Source of the DNA: Lachnospiraceae bacterium
Lineage (GTDB): Bacteria; Bacillota; Clostridia; Lachnospirales; Lachnospiraceae
Assembly (NCBI GenBank): GCA_031285465.1
Contig: JAITWD010000162.1
Location: 1 to 8,137, forward strand
Length of the DNA stretch: 8,137 nucleotides
Direction: 5' to 3'
The position numbers and the translations under genes were made by a program. Positions 1 through 5,018 of this stretch are shown here, piece after piece (the stretch's first letter is position 1; every line of letters begins with the position of its first letter). The notes beneath the pieces were generated by a model that worked only from the letters and a program-made list of their open reading frames with translations, was not told the DNA's origin and did not search any database.

Positions 1-788
1 TTACTCAGTAACGCGATCCGCAGGTATAAGGTTATCTGATCTTTGCTTAGGTCGTATTGCTCACCGATATTTTCCTTGGATGACAACTTTGTTTGCTTTT
101 CCAATGAAGTTGAGTTTTCGCTTATTTCATGCGGGTTTACGAGACTATGACCCGCTTCAAAAAGATCATTTCGCTTTCCTTGCTTCTTTACGATATCATA
201 ATGCTGTTTCAGACAAATGGCTCTTTCCGAATAGCTCAGATCGCTGAAAGAACGCTGACGGAGGTTGGTTTCAGTGACAATCAGACTGGCATCCCTATCG
301 GATAAATTCTCTTTAATAATCACCGGACCTTTTGTCAAACCTGCAATCTTACCGGCATTAACCCGATTATGCCCGCTTAGGATGGTGTATTTATCTTTAC
401 CTTCGCGTTTCCAGACAATGAGCGGTATTAGAATGCCATATTCCCGGATGCTGTCCACCATATCCTGCAACCGTTCTCCCGTGTACAACTTAAAGCGATG
501 ATTCGGGAATGATTCCATCTGGTCAAAGTCCATCTCGATAAGATCACCGATCATAGCGGTTTCACCACTTTCGATGGCTTGTCCGCTATTTGCGCCTGAT
601 TCGTTCAAGCCATCAGTTTCACTTGCCGGATTTTCTCTAAAATCAAAATTCAAGATGGCTCTAATCTCATCTATATTATCGGGCAAAGGTTTTTCGCGAC
701 GCACAGGTGGTAGGTAGTCTTTGGGTAATTGGGAAAATTCTTCGGGCATCGGTGATAATTTTGCTATCTTAGGTAAAAGTCCTCTCAT
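1..788 (-). CDS. ParB/RepB/Spo0J-family partition-type protein, 3' end beyond window
   Basis: The frame runs from ATG at 788 to the left edge with no stop, giving 262 codons of an incomplete gene. An in-frame TAA lies three codons upstream of the ATG. The nearest Shine-Dalgarno (AAGGAGG, about 801-807) is 12-13 nt away, rather far. Residues about 80-180 look like the ParB N-terminal (CTP-binding) fold: SIREYGILIPLIVW near 113-126, ILSGHNRVNAG at 137-146 in the place of the GERRxRA box, and TETNLRQRSFSDLSYSERA at about 172-190 in the place of the ENxQR box. A helix-turn-helix-like stretch (KENIGEQYDLSKDQITLYL) follows at 238-256. The polar segment at about 205-236 is typical of ParB-like proteins on Firmicute plasmids and integrative elements rather than chromosomal Spo0J. 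The first 80 residues are a low-similarity extension. Family is well supported; a role in maintaining a mobile element is inference, since no ParA or origin is visible. Confidence 0.85.
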   Translation of the reverse strand, partial: MRGLLPKIAKLSPMPEEFSQLPKDYLPPVRREKPLPDNIDEIRAILNFDFRENPASETDGLNESGANSGQAIESGETAMIGDLIEMDFDQMESFPNHRFKLYTGERLQDMVDSIREYGILIPLIVWKREGKDKYTILSGHNRVNAGKIAGLTKGPVIIKENLSDRDASLIVTETNLRQRSFSDLSYSERAICLKQHYDIVKKQGKRNDLFEAGHSLVNPHEISENSTSLEKQTKLSSKENIGEQYDLSKDQITLYLRIALLS

Positions 789-939
789 ATTGGTTTAATC
801 CCTCCTTTTTCATTGGCGTTCATTGCTGTATTTCTTTATTTACACACTGGAATGATTATTTATGTGATTATTGAGTTGGTTAATATTTTTTTAAGTCCAG
901 TGTTTATGCGGATTTTTCCAATTGTGCATATATAGGTGG

Positions 940-1362
940 CTACTGCGGACCGCGGGGACCGATATCACCCCTGACCCCCATCGGTCCGGGCGGACCGGCT
1001 ATGCCCTGGGGACCGGCAGTTCCGCGCGGTCCGATCAATCCGGGACATCCCGGTGACCCTTGCGGACCGGCATCGCCACGAACACCCTGCGGTCCCGGAA
1101 TACCCTGCGGACCGACCAAGCCACGCGGACCGACCGGTCCCGGACAACCCGGATCACCCTTGGCCCCCCTCTCGCCCGTCCGTCCGATCGGACCGCGAAC
1201 ACCCTGATCACCACGTGGTCCCATTGGTCCCTGCGGACCAGGAGCCCCGACATCGCCGCTTGGGGGCGGGCAAGCGCCCGCACATCGGCCGCAATCGGTC
1301 GGGGGGCATTTATTACAATCACAACATTGTTTATTAACCGAATCAAATGGATTGGTTGCCAT
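940..1362 (-). CDS. Small collagen-like Gly-X-Y repeat protein with Cys-rich N-terminus
   Basis: This 140-residue protein has a 35-residue head with seven Cys (positions 13, 14, 16, 19, 24, 27, 31), then 35 perfect Gly-X-Y triplets (36-140) running without a break to the stop codon. Such repeats fold as collagen triple helices. Stabilising features are visible: Pro at X, Arg/Lys at Y, and a KGD junction (GERGAKGDP). The repeat is built from 11-triplet blocks: GCP triplets recur at 72 and 105, exactly 33 residues apart, giving one Cys per block. There is no signal peptide, sortase motif, membrane segment or C-terminal trimerisation domain, so the Cys-rich head is the likeliest oligomerisation or cross-linking site (inference). 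Related bacterial proteins are often spore-surface or cell-surface filaments; location here is unknown. The start is supported by AAGGAGG at 1369-1375, 6 nt from the ATG. The locus is far richer in G+C than its flanks because of Gly and Pro codons, which also produces spurious long frames on both strands. Confidence 0.9.
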   Translation of the reverse strand: MATNPFDSVNKQCCDCNKCPPTDCGRCAGACPPPSGDVGAPGPQGPMGPRGDQGVRGPIGRTGERGAKGDPGCPGPVGPRGLVGPQGIPGPQGVRGDAGPQGSPGCPGLIGPRGTAGPQGIAGPPGPMGVRGDIGPRGPQ

Positions 1363-1412
1363 AACTTTCCTCCTTGTATATTAATATTTAAACGCATGTA
1401 TCACTACGGCTG

Positions 1413-1430
1413 TTGATGATTAATTATCAA
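1413..1430. promoter_or_regulatory. Operator-like near-palindrome upstream of the collagen-like gene
   Basis: The 18-bp sequence TTGATGATTAATTATCAA is an inverted repeat with only one mismatched pair position per half. It sits about 50 bp upstream of the collagen-like start codon, in AT-rich DNA, where a repressor site would be plausible. No convincing -35/-10 pair could be placed around it: a TATAAT lies further upstream on the minus strand but without a good -35. AT-rich palindromes also arise by chance, so the regulatory role is inference. Confidence 0.3.
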
Positions 1431-1571
1431 AGCGACGGATTTAAGCGTAATCAGGCTTTTGTCCTTATTATAAAGCGTTGCTCATATTAATGGTTATTAT
1501 ATTTTATTCATTCTATTGGGGTGTTGATACAACGGCCTGCGATGATATCCAGCCTTAAGACAGCATCAGTT

Positions 1572-1631
1572 TCACCTGTATAGTTGCACTGTCATCTGTG
1601 CAATAATTCTGTCACTTGTACAATTGCGATT
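1572..1631 (+). repeat. Three tandem 20-bp repeats
   Basis: Three imperfect copies start at 1572, 1592 and 1612 with exact 20-bp spacing. Each begins TCAYYTGT and continues with a CAATT-like middle, and the units end in TG. The spacing is close to two helical turns, so a protein bound to each unit would lie on the same DNA face. The array ends at the TTGACG (1630-1635) of a possible promoter for the downstream gene, the usual place for activator sites. Function is inferred from position only. Confidence 0.5.
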
Positions 1632-1657
1632 GACGATTTTAATAAATCAGCCATACT
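1630..1657 (+). promoter_or_regulatory. Possible promoter for the MABP-like gene
   Basis: TTGACG (1630-1635) and CATACT (1652-1657) are separated by 16 bp, lying about 55 bp upstream of the ATG at 1712. The -10 is weak (4 of 6), which would fit dependence on an activator bound at the three upstream 20-bp repeats. This is a pattern match only. Confidence 0.35.
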
Positions 1658-1711
1658 CAAGGCAGATAACGCCTGCAGACGGATTATATTGAAACCATCA
1701 AGGTCATTTTT

Positions 1712-2058
1712 ATGCTAATATCCAGTTACACCGTCACGGTTAAGGCTGACCCACCCCCTTCGACCGGCAATGTTCTTAACCGCATTGAGCAATTAAGCGG
1801 ACTAGCATGGTTCTTAATGGTACCACCTACTATCGGGTTGAAACCGATTTAAACAAGGGCAGTTCTTTGACCGCACCTTATGTATACTTATGGTACTCGA
1901 CCACCACTACCGTCAATTTGTGGCTCAAAGACATCGTCGTTCATCATTTTAAAACCGCCTCCACCGCTGATTATGCCAAGTGGTATACCAGTGGTAATGC
2001 CGATTGTGATGTCGGTGTGAGCGGTAGCAATTATATTTATATTAAACGAATTTATTAA
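1712..2058 (+). pseudogene. Small MABP-like repeat protein, disrupted by a frameshift
   Basis: An intact frame of 83 codons runs from 1807 to 2058, but its upstream part is in another frame. ATG 1712, with AAGGT at 1700-1704, opens a frame reading MLISSYTVTVKADPPPSTGN and on to RIEQLSG. This frame stops at about 1853, while the 1807 frame is closed upstream by TGA at 1786. Joining them needs one missing base between about 1789 and 1850. The joined product of about 116 residues has two aligned units: YYRVETDLNKG with YVYLWY, and YAKWYTSGNADCDVG with YIYIKRIY. The D-L-N-K-G plus Y-I/V-Y-L pattern resembles the MABP beta-prism fold, which is usually extracellular or membrane-associated in bacteria. 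No clear signal peptide is seen. It could be a mutation, a sequencing error, or a truncated gene really starting at 1807, although no good ribosome site precedes 1807. The family call is by motif only. Confidence 0.5.
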
Positions 2059-2149
2059 TTGGCCCCAATTACTACTAAGCATTTATTTACCACAATATCA
2101 CCCGTCAAGATCGCCTTACAGATAGTAGTCACACAAAATTAAATCGACC

Positions 2150-2192
2150 AAAAAGCAGCCATTTATGCGAATTACGCATAAGTGGCTGCTTT
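2150..2192 (-). terminator. Intrinsic terminator for the flavin reductase-rubredoxin gene
   Basis: A long stem pairs AAAGCAGCCATTTATGCG (2152-2169) with its complement (2175-2192) around the loop AATTA, with one G-T pair. Read on the minus strand the stem is followed by TTTTT (2154-2150), the form of a Rho-independent terminator. It lies about 120 nt past the stop codon at 2312. On the plus strand the following sequence is only TGCTT, so plus-strand termination would be weaker. Confidence 0.75.
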
Positions 2193-2272
2193 GCTTAACT
2201 AAATAATTTCATCACCATAAACTTTCTTAACCTCTATTACAGCATTCATACCTCGGGAGAATATAAATGTTG

Positions 2273-2300
2273 GGCTCGGTACCTTCGAGCCTTACTTTTT
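2273..2300 (+). terminator. Hairpin terminator facing the plus strand
   Basis: GGCTCG (2273-2278) pairs with CGAGCC (2286-2291) across a 7-nt loop, and is followed on the plus strand by TTACTTTTTC. It lies past the end of the MABP-like gene and just beyond the end of the convergent flavin reductase gene, so it would stop plus-strand transcripts from entering that gene in antisense. The stem is short (6 bp), so strength is uncertain. Confidence 0.5.
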
Positions 2301-2311
2301 CTTCCCGTCTT

Positions 2312-2968
2312 TTATCCTTCTACAAACCGATCCGCCCCAACCCCACAAACCGGGCATTTATAATCCTCTGGTAAATGGGTCCCTTCATACACATAGCCAC
2401 ACACCTGACACACATATCGCTTGGTCGGCGCACCGGCACTGCCATCCGGTTTCGTCTCCTTCTCATCCTCCTCCGGCAGATAGGTCGGTGCCGCCTTCGG
2501 GCTCTTCCCCTTGACCACCTTATGATAATAGGCATAGGTCATCGCCTCGCCGCCCTTTAGCACCTCGGCGTCCTTAACCGCCCCCAGGAACACGGTATGG
2601 GTCGATGTTTCCATCTTATCGATCACCTCACAGACCAGATAACCACAGGCATCAGACACCACCGGCAGACCATTCACCATCTCATAGGCAGTCGCATCAT
2701 ATTTATTGACCGTTCGCCCCGACTGAAAGCCAAAGTTACCGATAATCCCCGGATCGGACCCTTCGGACAGGATCGAAATGGTAAATTTACCAGTATCGCT
2801 GATACATTGATTGGTAAAATTATCATGATTAATGCTGACGGCGATGGTCGCCGGTGACGATGTGATCTGCATAGCACTATTAGCAGTACACCCGGTCGGC
2901 CGCCCTTGATCAAGAGTACTGATAACATATACGCCATAGGATAAGTATCTGAATGCATTTTGGTTCAT
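2312..2968 (-). CDS. hrb: Flavin reductase-rubredoxin fusion (high molecular weight rubredoxin)
   Basis: The product has 218 residues. Residues 1-150 form a flavin reductase-like (FMN-binding split-barrel) domain, recognisable from CTANSAMQITSSPATIAVSI, then FTISILSEG and IIGNFGFQSGRTVNKYD. A charged, Pro-rich linker (about 152-182) leads to a rubredoxin-like domain at 183-218 with the iron ligands C187, C190, C205 and C208 (CQVCGY and CPVCG). Only 14 residues separate the two CxxC pairs, as in the short rubredoxin modules of rubrerythrin-type proteins. In acetogens such as Moorella the homologous Hrb carries electrons from NAD(P)H to a flavodiiron protein that removes O2 or NO. No flavodiiron or rubrerythrin gene is visible here, so the partner must be elsewhere. 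AAGGTG at 2974-2979 precedes the ATG. Monocistronic by its own promoter and terminator. The symbol is by family resemblance. Confidence 0.88.
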   Translation of the reverse strand: MNQNAFRYLSYGVYVISTLDQGRPTGCTANSAMQITSSPATIAVSINHDNFTNQCISDTGKFTISILSEGSDPGIIGNFGFQSGRTVNKYDATAYEMVNGLPVVSDACGYLVCEVIDKMETSTHTVFLGAVKDAEVLKGGEAMTYAYYHKVVKGKSPKAAPTYLPEEDEKETKPDGSAGAPTKRYVCQVCGYVYEGTHLPEDYKCPVCGVGADRFVEG

Positions 2969-3105
2969 TTGTTCACCTTATTTCCCTTCTTTGCTCAACT
3001 GTTGTTCCATTATTCGCCAAAGCTCTCTCACCGCCTACGCACAACTTTACTTAATTACCTCGACGGTTTCTCACTTTGGCTGGAACGGTTAATGGTTTCC
3101 CTTTC

Positions 3106-3134
3106 AATCTAAAATTAAATCGGAGTTTTGTCAA
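3106..3134 (-). promoter_or_regulatory. Promoter of the flavin reductase-rubredoxin gene
   Basis: On the minus strand a perfect TTGACA (3134-3129) is followed after 17 bp by TAGATT (3111-3106), a 4/6 match to TATAAT. Transcription would begin near 3100, leaving a leader of about 130 nt before the ATG at 2968. No clear riboswitch or attenuator fold was seen in that leader. Confidence 0.6.
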
Positions 3135-3203
3135 GCGATTGGTCACCGGTTTGGTATTTTTTTCATATCATATTAGACAGCGACCTAAGAAAGGAAAAAA
3201 ACA

Positions 3204-3746
3204 TTGACAACCTACACTGTAGTTCCCGGGGATACCATGTGGGCGATTGCCTCCCGACATGAAGTTGGCATTAGCGAATTAGTACAGGCCAACCCCTCCA
3301 TTCAAAATCCCGCCCTGATATACCCCGGACAAATCATCAATATCCCCGACGTCGATCAAAGCAAACCGATGGAAAGTGAAGTGATCCGCCTGGTTAACGT
3401 CGAACGCGCTAAAGCCGGACTGCCTGCGCTCACCGCCAACTGGCAGTTAAGCCGGGTGGCACGCTACAAATCGCAGGACTTCATCAACCGCAACTATTTT
3501 TCCCACGATTCACCCACCTATGGAACCCCCTTTCAAATGATTACCGCCTTCGGTATTCCCTATACCGCCGCCGCCGAAAATATTGCCTACGGGCAAACCA
3601 CCCCGGCTTCGGTTATGCAAGGCTGGATGAATTCCGCCGGTCACCGTGCAAATATTCTTAATCGTACCTACAATCAGATTGGGGTTGGCCTGGCAACCGA
3701 TAGCCGCGGAACCCCTTATTGGACACAAATGTTTATCCGCGCCTAA
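3204..3746 (+). CDS. LysM-CAP domain protein (YkwD-like) with TTG start
   Basis: The product has 180 residues. LysM occupies residues 3-48 (YTVVPGDTMWAIASRHEVG through PGQIINIPD) and would bind peptidoglycan or chitin-like glycans. After a short linker a CAP/SCP domain spans about 56-180, with the family signatures VNVERAKAGL (64-73), FSHDSP with H101, AENIAYG with E125, and SAGHRANILN with H147; H101, E125 and H147 are the expected CAP cavity residues. The CAP fold in bacteria is often secreted, yet no signal peptide is present: the start is TTG at 3204, with AAAGGA at 3190-3195 at 8-nt spacing, and a TAA at 3186-3188 blocks any longer N-terminus in this frame. LysM right at the start is reminiscent of spore-coat proteins loaded from the mother cell, or of export by a non-Sec route (inference). 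It stands alone on the plus strand, divergent from the rubredoxin gene, with element A 33 bp beyond its stop. Confidence 0.88.
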   Translation: MTTYTVVPGDTMWAIASRHEVGISELVQANPSIQNPALIYPGQIINIPDVDQSKPMESEVIRLVNVERAKAGLPALTANWQLSRVARYKSQDFINRNYFSHDSPTYGTPFQMITAFGIPYTAAAENIAYGQTTPASVMQGWMNSAGHRANILNRTYNQIGVGLATDSRGTPYWTQMFIRA

Positions 3747-3779
3747 CCCCACTTAATTGGTAACGTTCAGACCTGAACC

Positions 3780-3905
3780 TAAGGAAACACTGATTAAAGC
3801 AGTGTTTCCTTAGACGCTCCGCGAGATGCGCACGGATTTGCAGTGGAAATTGGCACTTCGTGCCGCAAATCCGGCGCGGGAAACGAATTTATCAGCGTTT
3901 CCCTA
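3780..3905. repeat. Palindromic MITE/REP-like element A
   Basis: Ends are imperfect inverted repeats: TAAGGAAACACTGATTAAA (3780-3798) against the complement of 3888-3905 (TAGGGAAACGCTGATAAA). Both end in TA, which may be a target duplication. Right after the left end, 3800-3813 is its perfect 14-bp inverse, so 3779-3813 folds as a strong hairpin. Near the right end GGGAAACG (3878-3885) pairs with 3896-3903. The core pairs GGATTTGC (3834-3841) with 3865-3872, enclosing GGCAC-TTC-GTGCC. No ORF is present. The LysM-CAP gene has no other terminator, so the first hairpin may also end its transcript, though no T-run follows. Confidence 0.65.
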
Positions 3906-3924
3906 AATAAAACCTTAATAAAAG

Positions 3925-3962
3925 GTCGTGCCGGATAACTGAACACAGCTACCCGGCACGAC
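3925..3962 (-). terminator. Hairpin with T-rich tail on the minus strand
   Basis: GTCGTGCCGG (3925-3934) pairs perfectly with 3953-3962 around an 18-nt loop. Read on the minus strand it is followed by CCTTTTATT, terminator-like; the plus side has no T-run. It lies 24 nt past the stop of the decayed minus-strand gene at 3986-4101 and is best explained as that gene's old terminator. Confidence 0.5.
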
Positions 3963-3985
3963 TCAATAAGCAAATTTAGGCAATA

Positions 3986-4101
3986 TTATTTTATCTGGCA
4001 CTTCTTTAGTATTTCATTCAACCGCTCTTTTGTTTTTCCTCTGGAGTTTCATTAGCTTTAGTAACTAAAACCGATTGGTCTCTTCTTAAGACAGCACGAT
4101 T
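3986..4101 (-). pseudogene. Tail of a decayed minus-strand gene, frameshifted
   Basis: On the minus strand, from a TAG at 4102-4104, one frame reads NRAVLRRDQSVLVTKANETP and EEKQKSG before a stop. The neighbouring frame continues GKTKERLNEILKKCQIK to a TAA at 3986-3988. The switch falls in an A-rich run (GAGGAAAAACAAAAGAG, near 4036) where one lost A would join the two into a charged helical C-terminus. A hairpin with a T-rich tail follows directly. I do not recognise the family. A 38-codon remnant could still be chance. Confidence 0.3.
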
Positions 4102-4303
4102 CTAATGGCACGATCCAAAAATTACACGCGTTTTTTTGAATCTAAAATATTATATTCAATTAACCGACCGGTTGTGACATTTTGCGACAATGAATTTGCT
4201 TTTATTTTCAATATTATTTCTGTTTTTTCTGTTTTATATATTCAATAATATTTCCAGCTAATTTGTCATGCAGGTTCAATATGGTAAATTTTGTCATTTT
4301 AGC

Positions 4304-4332
4304 TTGACGACAATAAATTCTTTTGTTATCAT
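4304..4332 (+). promoter_or_regulatory. Promoter of the secreted-protein gene
   Basis: TTGACG (4304-4309) and TATCAT (4327-4332) are separated by an ideal 17 bp, each 5/6 to consensus. Start of transcription would be near 4339, giving a leader of about 25 nt that holds little but the ribosome site. Two direct copies of TTTGTCAT (4262-4269 and 4290-4297, 28 bp apart) lie just upstream and may be regulatory, although this is only positional. Confidence 0.7.
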
Positions 4333-4364
4333 GGTAATAAATGGAATATAAAGGAGGATACACC

Positions 4365-4832
4365 ATGAATTTACGCAAAACTTTACTAAAGGTAATCGGT
4401 ATCATAACCGCCTGGACACTGGTCTTCACCGCTCTGCCCACCCAGATGGTCAACGCATCAAGTAATGGTTGGCAGGTACTTAATCCTAACGCCAATGGTT
4501 ATTTTTACTCCACTGGTGATGATATCAAAATCCGCATCCCCAATTCAAGCGGCGTGCGCTATCTTGCCATTTACGATCACAACCCCAGCGGCAATCACTT
4601 GATCGTCCGTCTCCTGCCCAACCTGGACTGGGAACTTTCCTGCAACTGCGGCTGTGCCAATGTCGTTACCGTCTTTAAAACCGCCACCTACATAGAACTG
4701 ACCGTAAATAATATTGATAAGCATGTCGATGGCACAAATAATCTTGCTGAGCTACGCATCAACTGGTCAAACAGTGCCGGGGCCTCCTTTAATCTTGGAA
4801 CCAACCTTAACGGCATGACCGTCTACGATTGA
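4365..4832 (+). CDS. Secreted protein of unknown function
   Basis: The product has 155 residues. An ATG at 4341 is in frame but lies next to the expected transcription start; the ATG at 4365 has a perfect AAGGAGG (4351-4357) at 7-nt spacing and is chosen. Residues 1-31 are a classic Sec signal peptide: MNLRK, a hydrophobic core (TLLKVIGIITAWTLVFTAL), then a likely cleavage after VNA. The mature part of about 124 residues is rich in Asn, Ser, Thr, Tyr and aliphatic residues, and looks all-beta. It holds a distinctive CNCGC cluster (three Cys in five residues) that could bind metal or form disulfides. No anchor, sortase motif or cell-wall domain is present, so release or loose surface association is likely. 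I do not recognise the family; the beta-rich pattern is only loosely like carbohydrate-binding or jelly-roll modules. Monocistronic, with a strong promoter, a short leader and a large hairpin downstream. Confidence 0.85.
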   Translation: MNLRKTLLKVIGIITAWTLVFTALPTQMVNASSNGWQVLNPNANGYFYSTGDDIKIRIPNSSGVRYLAIYDHNPSGNHLIVRLLPNLDWELSCNCGCANVVTVFKTATYIELTVNNIDKHVDGTNNLAELRINWSNSAGASFNLGTNLNGMTVYD

Positions 4833-4905
4833 ACTGACCAGCTTAATAGCATGACACCATCCGCAATTGACATAACAAACTTAACAGCATGACCGTCATA
4901 ATTGA
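4806..4905 (+). repeat. Tandem copies of the gene's 3' end
   Basis: The last 27 nt of the secreted-protein gene (CTTAACGGCATGACCGTC through the TGA) recur in imperfect form twice downstream. Copies begin at 4806, 4842 and 4880, with periods of 36 and 38 bp. Each keeps CTTAA, GCATGAC and a final ATTGA. The copies lie outside the reading frame and look like a tandem duplication of the coding tail including its stop codon, since diverged. Confidence 0.6.
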
Positions 4906-4924
4906 AGAAAACGTCACAAAATAA

Positions 4925-4996
4925 GTGGCGGTAACGGTCGATCCAAGACCAACACACGTACCACCGTGCTCATCTTGGACCAACCGTTACCGCCAC
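4925..4996. terminator. Large bidirectional hairpin between convergent genes
   Basis: GTGGCGGTAACGGT (4925-4938) pairs perfectly with 4983-4996. After a 3x3 internal loop, TCCAAGA pairs with TCTTGGA, and the top loop holds a small CACG/CGTG stem. The flanks are A/T-rich on both sides (AAAATAA before, ATTTTAC after). It sits between the ends of the secreted-protein gene (+) and the GDPD gene (-) and probably terminates both, although neither T-run is strong. Confidence 0.65.
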
Positions 4997-5018
4997 ATTT
5001 TACGTCGAAAGTGCGCCC

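Noticed and set aside
265..501. A 78-codon plus-strand frame
   Set aside because: It lies opposite the ParB-family gene, which has recognisable motifs; no ribosome site or family signal supports it.
844..903. Inverted repeat ACACTGGA / TCCAGTGT between the ParB and collagen-like genes
   Set aside because: The arms are only 8 bp, separated by 44 bp, with no T-run, so neither a terminator nor an element end can be claimed.
1001..1416. Several overlapping long frames on both strands across the collagen-like gene
   Set aside because: They are by-products of the Gly-Pro-Arg-rich repeat, whose complement and shifted frames lack stops. Only the 940-1362 frame has a strong ribosome site and a coherent product.
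1508..1714. A minus-strand frame interrupted by one TGA at 1592-1594, ending in RLDIIAGRCINTPIE
   Set aside because: The two open pieces are only about 28 and 40 codons. The stretch overlaps the 20-bp repeats and the start of the plus-strand gene, and I recognise no family. It could be a remnant but is not supportable.
3780..3905. CRISPR array or tRNA/rRNA-like structure
   Set aside because: The repeats are inverted rather than regularly spaced direct repeats with unique spacers, and no cloverleaf or CCA end fits. I saw no tRNA, rRNA or CRISPR in the window.
4341..4364. Upstream ATG start for the secreted-protein gene
   Set aside because: It lies about at the predicted transcription start and has no ribosome site; using it would put the AAGGAGG inside the coding region and spoil the signal peptide.
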